A stretch of 64,000 nucleotides of DNA from DAIMZI01 sp036734025 (GCA_036734025.1 DAIMZI010000006.1:56218-120217); one strand, 5' to 3'; shown: positions 33,240 to 42,878, counted from the stretch's first letter. Notes: a model not told the origin generated them from the letters alone. A program made the numbers and translations.

Positions 33240-36200
33240 TCAGCCCGCTTCCATGAAGCGTTCTGCTGTCTGCAGGTCCACCGAAACGAGCTGGCTCACG
33301 CCCTTTTCAGCCATGGTCACACCGAACAGCCGGTTCATGCGGCTCATGGTCATCGGGTGGTGAGTGATGACGAGAAACCGCGTCTCCGTGGATCGGCTCA
33401 TATCGTCCATCATGGCGCAGAACCGATCGACATTCGCATCATCCAGGGGCGCATCGACCTCATCGAGCACGCAGATCGGCGACGGGTTGGTGAGGAACAC
33501 CGCGAAGATCAGCGCCAGCGCCGTCAGCGCTTTTTCACCGCCCGAAAGCAGTGTGAGCACCTGCGGTTTCTTGCCCGGCGGACGCGCGATGATCTCGAGC
33601 CCGGACTCCAGCGGGTCATCGGACTCGATCAGTTCCAGCCGCGCCTCGCCCCCGGCGAACAGCACGCCAAACAGATGCTGGAAATGACCGTTGACGACCT
33701 CGAATGCATCCATCAGCCGCTTGCGCCCCTCGCGGTTGAGGGTGGTGATCCCGTGACGCAGCTTGGCGATCGCCTGGTCCAGATCCGCGCGCTCGCGCTC
33801 CAGGGTTTCGACCTCGGCGCCAAGCTGCTCGACCTCTTCCTCGGCGCGCAGGTTGACCCCGCCCAGCCGCTCACGTTCGGCACGCAACTGCGTGATGCGC
33901 GCTTCGATCTCCTCCAGCGCCGGCAGCGGCTCGCCGGGTGGATGCTGAGCCACCTGCAGACACTCATCAGGCTGGCAATCAAGCGTCTCGCGGATCGAGC
34001 GGGCCAGCTCCTGGCGACGCTGGCGGGCCGCCTCAAGCTGAGCCTCGATGCGCGCCCGGCGCTCGCGCGCGTCGGACAGACGAGACTGAGCCTCGCGCAG
34101 GGCGCGCGCATTGTCCTTCAGGGCGTTTTCCGCGTTGGCAAGCTGGTCTGCCGCCTCGCGCCGCCGCGCCTCCGCCTGTGACAGTTCGCTGAGCAATCTT
34201 TCGCGCCGTGCCGCCACCTGCTCGGGAATGTCAGCAAGCCCGGCAAGTTCGCTGCGCGTCTCTTCGCCGCGCTCGCCAAGTGCTGCGATCTGGGCCCGGC
34301 CGCTCTCCAGCCGCTTCAGCGCGCGCTCACTCTCGGCCCGGATGACCTCGAGCCGCTCGGTGCGCAGACGCCGCTCCCGCATGATGCCGTCAACGACCGA
34401 TTTGGCCTCGCTGTAGGCATCGCGCCGCGCCGCCACGCCGGTTTGCACCTCGCCGAGCCTTGCCTCCAGTTCGCCGGTATCAGGCAGACCCGCGGCGTCC
34501 TGGCGCGCCTTGTCCGCCTGGGCCTCAAGTTCGGTGATCTCGCGCGCCAGCCGCTCCTGCGTCTCGCTCAGCACCGCGCGTTTCTGGCGAAGCTGCTGTG
34601 TCGCGCGCTCGGCATGCGTCAGCGCATCTCGCGTTCGCGCAAGCTCGCCATTCGTGGCGCGCCACAGATCGCGCAGACGGCGCTCCTCGGCTTGAGCCTG
34701 CGCCAGACGCGCCTGCGCCGCTTCGGCCAGTTCGCGGGCCTCGCGCGCATCGCTCGAAAGCCTCTCACAGCGCGCGCTCAACTCATCAAGCCGGTTGCGC
34801 TCCGTCAACCGTTTGGCCGAGGCGCTCGGCGCATCACCCGCGGCGAACATCCCATCCCAGCGCCACAGATCGCCCGCAAGCGTCACTAGCCGCTGCCCCG
34901 GCTTGAGCGATCTTGCCAGACGCTCGCCGTCTTCGCGCTCAACCAGCCCGATCTGGGCCAGCCGCCGGGTCAGGACATCAGGCGCACGCACGAATTCGGT
35001 GAAGGGGCGCGCCCCGGCCGGCAGAGGCGCATCAGCGCCGCTATCGACACCCGCCCCCCAATGTGCCGGCGCGCTCGTATCAGCCGGCAGGTCAAGATCA
35101 TCGCCCAGCGCAGCGCCAAGCGCCGTCTCGTAACCGACCGAAACACGGATGTCGTCGACGACCGGGCGCCAGCGCGCAGCTTCTGCGGGCCTGAGCAATT
35201 TGATCAGGGTGGCGACTTCGGTTTCAAGCTGCCGGGCGTTGAGGCTTGTCTGGGATGCGGCCTCACGGGCGGTCTTTTCCTGCGCGCGCGAGGCTGCCAG
35301 AGTTTCCTCGGCACGCTCTGTCTGCGCTTCGATATCGGCGATCTCGCCGGCAAGCCGTTCGACCGCCGCGCTCAGACGCACGGTCTCGCTGTCGCCGCCC
35401 AGCTCCGCGTTCAGATCCGCCAGCGCCTGGCGCGTGGTCTCCTGCTGGGTCCGAAGCTGGTCAGATCGCCTGGCGAATGCTGTCAGTTGCGCCTCGTTCT
35501 CGCGGCGGCGCGCGCGCAGATCCGCGGCTTCGGAGGTCAGCGCCGACAGCGCGGCCTCGGCCTCTTCCAGCGCAGAGCGGGCAGCCGCCAAAGCTTCGTT
35601 CGCCGCGGCTTCCATGCCGGCATCGCCGTCGCGCTTCTCCAGATCGGCATGTTCGCGCTCCAGCCTTTCGCCCAGTTCCTGCGCCTCGGTGATCAGGTCC
35701 TGCTCACGCTCGATATCGGCGTCGATCTGTACGAGCCGGGCGCTCAATTCATCGCGTCGGGCCAGCGCGCGCGCCTCTTCGCGCTCAAGCGTCTGCTGTT
35801 CGGCTTCCAGCCGGTGCAGCACGGCGGCGCGGATCGCTTCTTCCTCGCGCAGAGGCTGAAGCGCATCGCTGCCATCCGCCTCGGCGCGCAGAGCGGCGGA
35901 CTCAGCCTGGGTAAGCTGTCCAACCGTACGCATCGCCTCGTGCAGATCGGTTTCTTCGGCTCGCACCTTCGCGCTGGCCGCCTCAACAGCCAGATGGAGC
36001 TGCAGCGCCTCGGCGCGGCGCAGATCCTGCGACAGTTCCTTGTAGCGCCGGGCCTGGCGGGCCTGGCGCTTGAGCCCCTGAAGCTGGCTGGAGAGCCGGC
36101 TCATGACATCGCTCATGCGCTCCATGTTGGCTTCGGCGGCCTTGAGGCGCAATTCGGCTTCATGCCGGCGACCATGCAAGCCGGCGATGCCCGCGGCATC

Positions 36201-36695
36201 CTCCAGAATGCGCCGGCGCTGCTCGGGCTTGGCGTTGACGATCTCGCCGATCCGCCCCTGCTGCACAAGCGCCTGGCTGCGTGCGCCGGTCGCGGCGTCG
36301 GCAAACAGCAGTTGTACATCGCGCGCGCGCGCCTCGCGGCCATTGACCTTGTAGATTGAGCCCGCTTCTCGCTGGATGCGCCGCGAAATCTCGATCGAGT
36401 CGGTATCGTTGAATGCGGAGGGCGCCGTGCGCCGCGAATTGTCGAGATAGATCGTCACCTCGGCCATGTCGCGCGCCGGGCGCTTGTCGGTGCCTGCGAA
36501 GATGACATCATCCATCGCCGAGCCGCGCATGCTCTTGTAGGAGGTTTCGCCCATCACCCAGCGCAAGGCTTCAAGCAAATTCGACTTGCCGCAGCCATTG
36601 GGACCGACCACGCCGGTCAGGCCGGGCTCGATCAACAGGTCCGTGGCTTCGACAAACGACTTGAAGCCCAGCAGTCGCAAGCGTGTGATGTGCAC
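33240..36695 (-). CDS. smc: Chromosome segregation protein SMC
   Basis: The condensin ATPase (1151 residues). Walker A is VVGPNGCGKSNLLEALRW near the start. Two long coiled coils flank a hinge domain around residue 500-600, which is unusually acidic and Gly-poor at its centre. The C-terminal head has the signature LLSGGEKALTALALIFAVF and Walker B CVLDEVDAPLDDANV. The start is GTG 36695 (VHITRLRLLGFKSF), preceded by AAAGGGGACCTG. Fifteen more in-frame codons upstream are outside the family alignment. scpA/scpB are not in the window. It follows a dsbA-like gene by 41 bases. Confidence 0.96.
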   Translation of the reverse strand: MHITRLRLLGFKSFVEATDLLIEPGLTGVVGPNGCGKSNLLEALRWVMGETSYKSMRGSAMDDVIFAGTDKRPARDMAEVTIYLDNSRRTAPSAFNDTDSIEISRRIQREAGSIYKVNGREARARDVQLLFADAATGARSQALVQQGRIGEIVNAKPEQRRRILEDAAGIAGLHGRRHEAELRLKAAEANMERMSDVMSRLSSQLQGLKRQARQARRYKELSQDLRRAEALQLHLAVEAASAKVRAEETDLHEAMRTVGQLTQAESAALRAEADGSDALQPLREEEAIRAAVLHRLEAEQQTLEREEARALARRDELSARLVQIDADIEREQDLITEAQELGERLEREHADLEKRDGDAGMEAAANEALAAARSALEEAEAALSALTSEAADLRARRRENEAQLTAFARRSDQLRTQQETTRQALADLNAELGGDSETVRLSAAVERLAGEIADIEAQTERAEETLAASRAQEKTAREAASQTSLNARQLETEVATLIKLLRPAEAARWRPVVDDIRVSVGYETALGAALGDDLDLPADTSAPAHWGAGVDSGADAPLPAGARPFTEFVRAPDVLTRRLAQIGLVEREDGERLARSLKPGQRLVTLAGDLWRWDGMFAAGDAPSASAKRLTERNRLDELSARCERLSSDAREARELAEAAQARLAQAQAEERRLRDLWRATNGELARTRDALTHAERATQQLRQKRAVLSETQERLAREITELEAQADKARQDAAGLPDTGELEARLGEVQTGVAARRDAYSEAKSVVDGIMRERRLRTERLEVIRAESERALKRLESGRAQIAALGERGEETRSELAGLADIPEQVAARRERLLSELSQAEARRREAADQLANAENALKDNARALREAQSRLSDARERRARIEAQLEAARQRRQELARSIRETLDCQPDECLQVAQHPPGEPLPALEEIEARITQLRAERERLGGVNLRAEEEVEQLGAEVETLERERADLDQAIAKLRHGITTLNREGRKRLMDAFEVVNGHFQHLFGVLFAGGEARLELIESDDPLESGLEIIARPPGKKPQVLTLLSGGEKALTALALIFAVFLTNPSPICVLDEVDAPLDDANVDRFCAMMDDMSRSTETRFLVITHHPMTMSRMNRLFGVTMAEKGVSQLVSVDLQTAERFMEAG

Positions 36696-36736
36696 AGGCA
36701 GGTCCCCTTTGGCAGGATGGCATGTGTGGGGCCCGG

Positions 36737-37453
36737 TCAACTCGGCGATGGCTTGGCCTTCTCCAGTTCGGCATTGATCATGCCGCTGATCTGCTCGAAG
36801 GTCACGACCCCACGGATCTGGCTCTGATTGATGAACAGGGTCGGTGTGCCAGACACACCGAAGTCACGCCCTTTCTGTTTCACCACAAGCAACCCTTCGA
36901 CTATCGTTTGATTCTCCTGGCAGGTGTCAAATTCGGCCCGCGAGATCCCGAACTCCTGCACAATTTTATAGATCGGGTCGAGGCGGACTTCCTGGGCGGT
37001 CCAGCGGGCCTGGGTGGCCAGAAGCCTGTCGTTGAGGGCGAAGAACTTGCTTTCTGGCGCACAGCGCGCCGCCACCGCCGCGGCCGCTGCCTGGCGGCCG
37101 ATCGGGAACTCGCGGAATATGTAATAGACTTTGCCTGTGTCTATGAATTCGCGTTTGAACCTTGGAAATACCGTCTCGTGAAACTGGCGGCAGAACGGGC
37201 AGGTCAGGGACGCATATTCGATGACCGTGACCTGAGCGGACGGCTGGCCGAGCGCGCGATCACCAAGCGGCCCTGGGGCGCGCAACGCCTCCAGCGACGG
37301 CTCGGTGCCCGTAGTGACAGCCTCGGCCAGTGTAGCAGGAGGCGTGCCGACGCCCGTGCACGCGCCCAGACCCGCAATCAGCAGCATGGCAGCGGCGCAA
37401 CTCAGGCGCCTTGCATCGGCCTTCAAGGCCGCAATCGGCTCGAACCGCGCCAT
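36737..37453 (-). CDS. DsbA/BdbD family thiol oxidoreductase, probable lipoprotein
   Basis: A 238-residue periplasmic thioredoxin-fold protein. The N-terminus has a lipobox-like sequence (LLIAGLGACTG), so it may be lipid-anchored. The thioredoxin domain carries the redox motif CPFC (YASLTCPFCRQFHET) and a cis-Pro loop SGTPTLFING-like (SGTPTLFINQS). It probably oxidises or isomerises substrate cysteines. The start ATG 37453 is preceded by GGGAGCGTCAC. It is the second of two tandem family members directly upstream of smc. Confidence 0.9.
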   Translation of the reverse strand: MARFEPIAALKADARRLSCAAAMLLIAGLGACTGVGTPPATLAEAVTTGTEPSLEALRAPGPLGDRALGQPSAQVTVIEYASLTCPFCRQFHETVFPRFKREFIDTGKVYYIFREFPIGRQAAAAAVAARCAPESKFFALNDRLLATQARWTAQEVRLDPIYKIVQEFGISRAEFDTCQENQTIVEGLLVVKQKGRDFGVSGTPTLFINQSQIRGVVTFEQISGMINAELEKAKPSPS

Positions 37454-37483
37454 GTGACGCTCCCATCTTGGCACTCGGCCAGA

Positions 37484-38356
37484 CTAGCTGCGCTCGGCTT
37501 CTTCAAGCAGCGGATCGATGCGCGCCTGAAACACATCGAACGACTGGTTGCCCGAGAGCACCTCGCCATTGATGATGAAGGTCGGCGTCGAGCGGACGCC
37601 ATAACGTTCACTGCCTTCATCACGCACGCGGGTGATGTGATCGAGCATGGCCTGATCCGTCAGACAGGCTTCAAAGCGCTGCTCTGTGAAGCCGGCCTGT
37701 CGCGACAGGGTTTTCAATTCACTCACCGGATCGCTGGCACGCGCCCAGTCGGACTGTTTGGAGAACAGCAGATCGACGAAGGCAAAATATTTGTCGGCAT
37801 CAACGCAACGCGCCAGCATGAAGCCAGCGGCGGCGAGATTGTCCAGCGGGAATTCGCGCAGGATGAAACGGACCTTGCCGGTCTCGACATACTGCTCCTT
37901 GATCTGCGGCCAGGCCTCGGCATGGAAGCTCGCGCAGTGCGGGCAGGTCAGCGAGGAATATTCGATGATGGTGACGGGTGCGTCGGCTGCGCCCATCACA
38001 TGCTCGCGCATGGGCCCGGATGTATCGGCTTGCACCGCGGCATCGGCGGAGGCGGTACGCGTGGGCTCATCGGCTTCGGGCGCCGGTTGTTCGGGCGCAG
38101 ATACGCTCGCTTCAGCGACCGGCTCGCTGGCCGGTTCCGGTGTTTCGACAACCGACGCGATGGCGCTCTGCGTGGCGTCCTCAACAGATGCATCGGCAGC
38201 AGATGCATCTGCGCGGTCGGCTTCGCGCGCGATCAGGCTGGGCGCGGAGACTTCATGCAGGGCGCTCAATGTGATGACGCCAAGCAGCGACAGCCCGGCC
38301 AGCGCCACGACGGGCCGGAACACGATCCGGCCATGGGAAGAGGGTTTCTTTGCCAA
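37484..38356 (-). CDS. DsbA/BdbD family thiol oxidoreductase, membrane-anchored with Ala/Glu linker
   Basis: A 290-residue relative of the next gene. An N-terminal transmembrane anchor (about 13-34) leads to a roughly 75-residue linker rich in Ala, Glu, Pro and Ser. The linker leads to a thioredoxin domain with CPHC (YSSLTCPHCASFHAE) and cis-Pro loop RSTPTFIINGE. The start is TTG 38356 with GGAG 8 bases upstream; an in-frame stop closes the frame just beyond. Three 17-bp repeats lie 20-71 bases upstream. Confidence 0.9.
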   Translation of the reverse strand: MAKKPSSHGRIVFRPVVALAGLSLLGVITLSALHEVSAPSLIAREADRADASAADASVEDATQSAIASVVETPEPASEPVAEASVSAPEQPAPEADEPTRTASADAAVQADTSGPMREHVMGAADAPVTIIEYSSLTCPHCASFHAEAWPQIKEQYVETGKVRFILREFPLDNLAAAGFMLARCVDADKYFAFVDLLFSKQSDWARASDPVSELKTLSRQAGFTEQRFEACLTDQAMLDHITRVRDEGSERYGVRSTPTFIINGEVLSGNQSFDVFQARIDPLLEEAERS

Positions 38357-38376
38357 CTCAATTGCTCCAACTCATT

Positions 38377-38427
38377 GATTTTCGCGTTGCGCTGATTTTC
38401 GCGTTACGCTGATTTTCACATTGCGCG
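38377..38427. repeat. 17-bp tandem repeat, three copies, in the dsbA-like leader
   Basis: Units at 38377-38393, 38394-38410 and 38411-38427, based on GATTTTCGCGTTGCGCT. Copy 2 has one mismatch, and copy 3 has three. They begin 20 bases upstream of the TTG start of the membrane-anchored DsbA-like gene, so they lie in its leader or promoter. Spacing of 17 bp places copies on varying helix faces, less typical of a cooperative operator. Confidence 0.85.
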
Positions 38428-38579
38428 CCAACCGCGGGGCGGACGCAGCTTGCATCTTTGACTGATTTAAGACTATCAGCCAGTTACGGCAACAAATCGA
38501 CCTGAGGAAAAGAAATTATCCAGCCCCAAGGCGGCCGGTCGCATCACAAATTCGTGTGGGCGAACCCGAACTGCCGGAC

Positions 38580-39107
38580 TCAAGCGCTAATGGCTGCGCC
38601 CAGCCGCGACAGCGCGCTGCGCAGCTCGGGGTCGCGGATCGTATCGAGCAGAGGCAGCGGACGCGCGCGCCTCGGCGCTTTCGGGCGGGTCTGGCTTCGC
38701 GGCTCGATCGCGATCTGCTGAAGGCGGATATCGCACACCGCGTCATAGCCGAAATAGGCGTTGATACGCTCACGCAAAAGCCCAAGCCTGTGCTGCAATT
38801 CGAGCGCGCGGGCGCTGTCTACACCAAGGATCAGCATGGCGGCGCGGTTCGCCCCGCCTTCATCGCCTGGACCTGCGCGCCGGTTGCGCCATGAAAGCCT
38901 GAGTGGCGTGGTGCAGGCGGCGATATCGGGGCCGGCAATGGCTGCCCAGTCGGTCAGCAGGGCGGCGGCCGGAAAGCCGAATTTTTCAAATACCGGGCGA
39001 GTGAGCGCCGGCACGAACGTACCAAGCGCACGTGCGCTGCTACGATTCATGCGCACCGGCGCCGGCGTGAAGACAGGCTGCGATGCGCCGCTGCAGGATT
39101 GCGCCAT
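38580..39107 (-). CDS. DUF721/DciA-like protein
   Basis: A 175-residue protein. The N-terminal DUF721 domain (about residues 24-115) contains FEKFGFPAAALLTDWAAIAG, the fold shared with DciA, the helicase loader of bacteria lacking DnaC. The C-terminal 50 residues are a basic linker (PRSQTRPKAPRRARPL) ending in a short conserved helix. An alternative start is ATG 39050. It is divergent from mutY with 48 bases between the starts, a typical arrangement. A helicase-loading role is inferred from the family. Confidence 0.85.
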   Translation of the reverse strand: MAQSCSGASQPVFTPAPVRMNRSSARALGTFVPALTRPVFEKFGFPAAALLTDWAAIAGPDIAACTTPLRLSWRNRRAGPGDEGGANRAAMLILGVDSARALELQHRLGLLRERINAYFGYDAVCDIRLQQIAIEPRSQTRPKAPRRARPLPLLDTIRDPELRSALSRLGAAISA

Positions 39108-39155
39108 GGGCCCCCCCGTGTCAAAACCTCACGCGACTTGCGACAGGGAGTTTAG

Positions 39156-40250
39156 ATGATTCGCGACGCAGGCCCATGTGCTCGATCAGATGCAGTTGAT
39201 ATCGCTGCCAAGCTGCTCGACTGGTATGACCGTGAGCACCGCGATCTGGCGTGGCGGGCGCGCCCCGGCGAGAGGGCCGATCCCTATCACGTCTGGCTGT
39301 CGGAGATGATGCTCCAGCAGACCACCGTCAAAGCCGCTACGCCCTATTTCCTGGCGTTCGTGCGGCGCTGGCCCGATGTGCGCGCGCTGGCGCAAGCGCC
39401 ACTCGATGACGTGCTCGCCGCGTGGGCGGGGCTTGGCTATTACGCAAGGGCGCGCAACCTGCACAAGACGGCAAGGATCATCGCAGCCGAGTATGGCGGC
39501 AGCTTTCCCGATAGTGCGACTGAACTGCTGGCCCTGCCGGGGATCGGTCCATATACGGCGGCAGCGATCGCGGCGATCGCCTTTGGCCAGCCCGAGACCG
39601 TGGTCGATGGCAATGTCGAGCGGGTGGTGGCGCGGTTGTTCGCGCTGCGCGATCCCCTTCCCGGCGCAAAAGCGCGTCTGCGCGAACTGGCAGCAACACT
39701 GACGCCGAACCACAGGCCGGGTGATTTTGCCCAGGCGATGATGGATCTCGGGGCGGGCCTGTGCGCCAGCCGGTCGCCTTCGTGCACGCGCTGCCCGCTT
39801 CTGGATGATTGCGCCGCGGCGGCTAAAGGGATCGCTGCGCAATTGCCAATGCGCACGCCAAAGCCGGAGCGTCCCACCAGACGCGGCGCAGCGTTCGTGG
39901 CGCTGCGCGCCGATGATCACGTGCTGCTGCGCCGGCGCCCGGAAACCGGGTTGCTCGGGGCGATGATGGAGCCGCCGACAAGCGAATGGACCGCGCGCGG
40001 CGTAGACCGCAAGCGCGCGCTGGCGGATGTCCCGGTGCCCGGCGCGTGGCGTGCGCTAAGCGGACAGGTGAGCCACACCTTCACCCATTTTCACCTGGAG
40101 CTGGACATCTATCTGGGCCAGATCGAACGAGGCACGCCTACGCCCGACTGCGAGGCGGCGGCATGGCGCTGGGTCTCGCGCGCGCGCCTTGGCGAACAGG
40201 CCCTGCCGAGCGTCATGCGCAAGGTGCTGGCCCACGCCCTGAAGCCCTGA
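39156..40250 (+). CDS. mutY: A/G-specific adenine glycosylase
   Basis: Removes adenine mispaired with 8-oxoguanine. The 364-residue protein has the catalytic Glu in LSEMMLQQTTVKA and the helix-hairpin-helix LPGIGPYTAAAI with the essential Asp in VVDGNVERV. A [4Fe-4S] cluster site fits C-x6-C-x2-C-x5-C (CASRSPSCTRCPLLDDC). A C-terminal Nudix-like domain (about 235-355, FVALRADDHVLLRRRPETG) recognises 8-oxoG. The start is preceded by CAGGGAGTTTAG. Its 3' end overlaps the convergent amidase gene by 38 bases. Confidence 0.96.
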   Translation: MIRDAGPCARSDAVDIAAKLLDWYDREHRDLAWRARPGERADPYHVWLSEMMLQQTTVKAATPYFLAFVRRWPDVRALAQAPLDDVLAAWAGLGYYARARNLHKTARIIAAEYGGSFPDSATELLALPGIGPYTAAAIAAIAFGQPETVVDGNVERVVARLFALRDPLPGAKARLRELAATLTPNHRPGDFAQAMMDLGAGLCASRSPSCTRCPLLDDCAAAAKGIAAQLPMRTPKPERPTRRGAAFVALRADDHVLLRRRPETGLLGAMMEPPTSEWTARGVDRKRALADVPVPGAWRALSGQVSHTFTHFHLELDIYLGQIERGTPTPDCEAAAWRWVSRARLGEQALPSVMRKVLAHALKP

Positions 40251-41019
40251 GCAGGCGCTCCAGCGTTTCGATCGTCGAGCCGTCGGCATGGCCATCGACA
40301 CGCGCCTGGCGGAAATGGCGCTGGAAGGCGGCCACGACATCGGCAAATTCGCGGTTGAATTGGTCGGGCTTGTCGAGCTGATAACCAAAGGCGCCGAGCT
40401 TTTTACCGAGCGCGGCAACTTCGCGGCCAGAGGCGCCGAGCGCCAGGCCCAGCGCAGACGAAAGCGGCGCCGGCGCCACCCACAGGCCAACTCCGCGGCT
40501 GGCCAGCCAGCCCCAGTCAAATCGTTCCCCAGGGTCAATCTTGCGCCCCGGAGCGATGTCGGAATGCGCCAGCACCCGCTCGGGCGGGATCGCCCAGCGC
40601 ACGGCGATGTCGTGGCACAAGGCGGCAACGGCTTCCATCTGTGCGGCCGGATAATCGGGCAGGCCGGCTTCATGACCGCGATTTTGGATTTCAATGCCGA
40701 TCGAGGCGCTGTTCATGTCGCGCTCGCCGGCCCAGCACGACACGCCCGCATGCCACGCCCGCCGGGCTTCGGCGACCATCTGCGTGATCGTGCCGTCCTC
40801 GTCGATGACGTAATGAGCCGAGACGCGCGAGGCCGGATCGGCAAGCCAGCCGATGGCTGCATCCGCGCTGGCCATGCCGGTATAATGGAGGATCAAAGCA
40901 TCAGGCTGGCGGCCGGACGGGCGCGGCTCATTGTTTCGCGACGGCACCAGCCGCCCGGCGAGCCGGCTATCGGGCGCCGCCAAATAAGAGGCTTGATCCG
41001 ATGGCTCGCCCGGTTTCAC
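40213..41019 (-). CDS. N-acetylmuramoyl-L-alanine amidase, AmpD/AmiD type
   Basis: A zinc amidase of 268 residues with an amidase_2 domain (about 40-180): LILHYTGMASADAAIGWLAD gives the first zinc His, SAHYVIDEDGTITQMV follows, and VLAHSDIAPGRKIDPG carries the second His and catalytic residues. A C-terminal peptidoglycan-binding helix bundle lies at about 195-260 (LGKKLGAFGYQ). No signal peptide is seen, so cytoplasmic AmpD-like recycling of anhydromuropeptides is likely. It starts with GTG overlapping the djlA-like stop (GTGA). Confidence 0.9.
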   Translation of the reverse strand: MKPGEPSDQASYLAAPDSRLAGRLVPSRNNEPRPSGRQPDALILHYTGMASADAAIGWLADPASRVSAHYVIDEDGTITQMVAEARRAWHAGVSCWAGERDMNSASIGIEIQNRGHEAGLPDYPAAQMEAVAALCHDIAVRWAIPPERVLAHSDIAPGRKIDPGERFDWGWLASRGVGLWVAPAPLSSALGLALGASGREVAALGKKLGAFGYQLDKPDQFNREFADVVAAFQRHFRQARVDGHADGSTIETLERLLRASGRGPAPCA

Positions 41020-41738
41020 AAGCCCCGCTCGCGGGCGATTTCGCCATAGGCCTCGTTGATGGCCGCCACCTTCTTGTTGGCTATGGCGATGAATTCTGCC
41101 GGCATGCCCCGCGCCATCAGCTTGTCGGGATGGTTTTCGCGCAACAGAGCACGGTAATGCGCTTTCAGAGCGTCATCCGTTATATCGGGCGACACTTCCA
41201 GCACGTCATAGGGCGAGCGGGCGACGTCTTGCATGTGGCGGGCGCGGAAATAGGCGAACTCGGCATCGGAAAAACCGAAATAGCGTGCAACCGAGGCCAG
41301 ATATTCTTCTTCCCCGGGATGCAGACTGTCGTCGGCCTTGGCGATATGAAACAACCCGTCGAGCACGTTCTTCAGCACTTCGCGGTCATCGGCAAACAAC
41401 CGCGCAATCTGCTTGGCATAGGACTCGTAACCGGCGACATCGCGCTTGGCCAGATTGAACAGGCGGGCGACATTGTGCATTTCGCTCTCGGGCACCTGAA
41501 ACACTTCCTTGAAAGCGGCGACCTCATCGCGGGTCACGACCCCGTCGGCCTTGGCCATCTTCGCACCAAGCGCAATGACGCCGACCGAAAACGCGACTTC
41601 CTTCTGATGTTCGGCCTCGGCCTGTTCGTTGTCACGGTCGATGGCCAGATGACCGGCCAGCCCGCCGAGCAGCGCGCCGAGCGGACCGCCAAGGGCAAGG
41701 CCGGTGGCCGCACCCGCTATTTTTCCCCAGATCGACAT
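41016..41738 (-). CDS. DjlA-like protein (TerB-like plus C-terminal J domain)
   Basis: A 240-residue co-chaperone. An N-terminal glycine-rich hydrophobic segment (GKIAGAATGLALGGPLGALL) probably inserts in the membrane. Residues about 45-150 form a TerB-like helical domain. The C-terminal J domain (about 172-240) retains HPD in LRENHPDKLMARG, so it can stimulate DnaK. ATG 41738 is preceded by CGGAGTCAGC. The next gene, the amidase, is coupled by overlap, an arrangement conserved in Hyphomicrobiales. Confidence 0.92.
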   Translation of the reverse strand: MSIWGKIAGAATGLALGGPLGALLGGLAGHLAIDRDNEQAEAEHQKEVAFSVGVIALGAKMAKADGVVTRDEVAAFKEVFQVPESEMHNVARLFNLAKRDVAGYESYAKQIARLFADDREVLKNVLDGLFHIAKADDSLHPGEEEYLASVARYFGFSDAEFAYFRARHMQDVARSPYDVLEVSPDITDDALKAHYRALLRENHPDKLMARGMPAEFIAIANKKVAAINEAYGEIARERGL

Positions 41739-41970
41739 GCTGACTCCGACGCTTTTGCCTGATGATTTCAAACGACTATAGCTCGCCCATGGGTGGGCTC
41801 CAAGCTGGAGCGCATACCAAAAGCGCCGCTTGAGCGCACATGTATGCTGGCGGCAACGCTGCTTGCCTTTACGTTAAGGTCAACCAAAGCTAAACTGCTG
41901 GATACAGTGGCTGGCAGAAGACCATGTCACTGGCGCAAACGAGATAAAGTTTATCAGGGAGGAATGGTTC

Positions 41971-42408
41971 ATGCGCGTTTTGTTCATTGTTGCAGCATCG
42001 ATGATTTTCGGTTTGGTGGCCCTGATGATGCCACCCCAGCAGGCGGGCGCCGCCACTGCCGATGATGCATTTGGCGTCTGGCGTCATCCGGAAAATGGTT
42101 CGCACGTGCAGATCTACAAATGCGGCGGCGGCTTGTGCGCCAAGGTGGTGCGGGTGGCCGACCCCTCGCGCACCGACGTCAAGAACCCCAATCCCGACCT
42201 GCGCTCGCGTCCGATAAGGGGGATCGTTATCATGAGCGGCGCCACCAAGTCAGGGGCCAACATCTGGAAGGGCCGGCTGTACAATACCCAGGACGGGCAG
42301 ACCTACAACGGTGTCATCACTGTGAAGAGCACCAACTCGCTGCGCCTTGAAGGCTGCGTGCTTGGCGGTCTGGTCTGCCAGGGCGTTGACTGGACCCGGA
42401 TCAGGTAA
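41971..42408 (+). CDS. DUF2147 secreted protein
   Basis: A 145-residue periplasmic protein. The signal peptide spans residues 1-27 (cleavage near QAGA-A). The mature part matches DUF2147, a lipocalin-like barrel: FGVWRHPENGSHVQIYKCGG, then GANIWKGRLYNTQDGQTYNG and LEGCVLGGLVCQGVDW. Four cysteines, likely two disulfides, fit export. The start is preceded by GGGAGGAATGGTTC. Function is unknown in the family. Confidence 0.9.
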   Translation: MRVLFIVAASMIFGLVALMMPPQQAGAATADDAFGVWRHPENGSHVQIYKCGGGLCAKVVRVADPSRTDVKNPNPDLRSRPIRGIVIMSGATKSGANIWKGRLYNTQDGQTYNGVITVKSTNSLRLEGCVLGGLVCQGVDWTRIR

Positions 42409-42452
42409 ACCGCTATCTGTTTACATCCCCACGACTGCCGAGGCGGGCGCGT

Positions 42453-42878
42453 TCATGACCGATCTGGTCTGCGTCCGCATCCCTTCTGCTCGTCAAGTTC
42501 GTCCGGCTCTAACTCGATACGCGCCATGTCGTCGTCGGAAAAGCCCATGTGATGACCGATCTCGTGAACAAACACATGGGTGATGACTGCATCAATACTC
42601 TGACCGGTTTCATGGGCATATGAGATGATCGGCACGCGGTATAAAAATACCATGTCCGGCTCCTGCGCGCCATGATCGACGCTCTTGAACGGCATGCCGA
42701 TGCCGCGATAAAGCCCGAGCAGGTTCATGGGGTCGGCCATGCCCAGTTCGCCAAGCGTCTCGGCATCGGCATGATCGACGACCTGGATCACGACATCGCG
42801 CGAGGCGTCGCGAAAGGCCCGCGGCATGGCTTTCCAGCTTGCTTGTATGACAGTCCTGAATTCATCCTCGGTCATCAC
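42453..42878 (-). CDS. Small zinc metallopeptidase-like protein (minimal zincin, PF06262)
   Basis: A 141-residue protein with the zincin motif HEIGHHMGFSDDDM (His105, Glu106, His109, with a downstream Asp as probable third ligand). This is the DUF1025 'possibl_zincin' family of unknown substrate. The N-terminal region has a conserved VVDHADAETLGELG segment. The C-terminus is short and polar. It is 47 bases downstream of gyrB on the same strand. Confidence 0.88.
   Translation of the reverse strand: MMTEDEFRTVIQASWKAMPRAFRDASRDVVIQVVDHADAETLGELGMADPMNLLGLYRGIGMPFKSVDHGAQEPDMVFLYRVPIISYAHETGQSIDAVITHVFVHEIGHHMGFSDDDMARIELEPDELDEQKGCGRRPDRS

Noticed and set aside
35061..36359. 432-codon plus frame inside smc
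   Set aside because: Antisense to a coiled-coil gene; long shadow frames are expected there.
36722..38395. 557-codon open frame opposite the two dsbA-like genes
   Set aside because: Shadow of the real genes, whose motifs CPFC and CPHC are clear.
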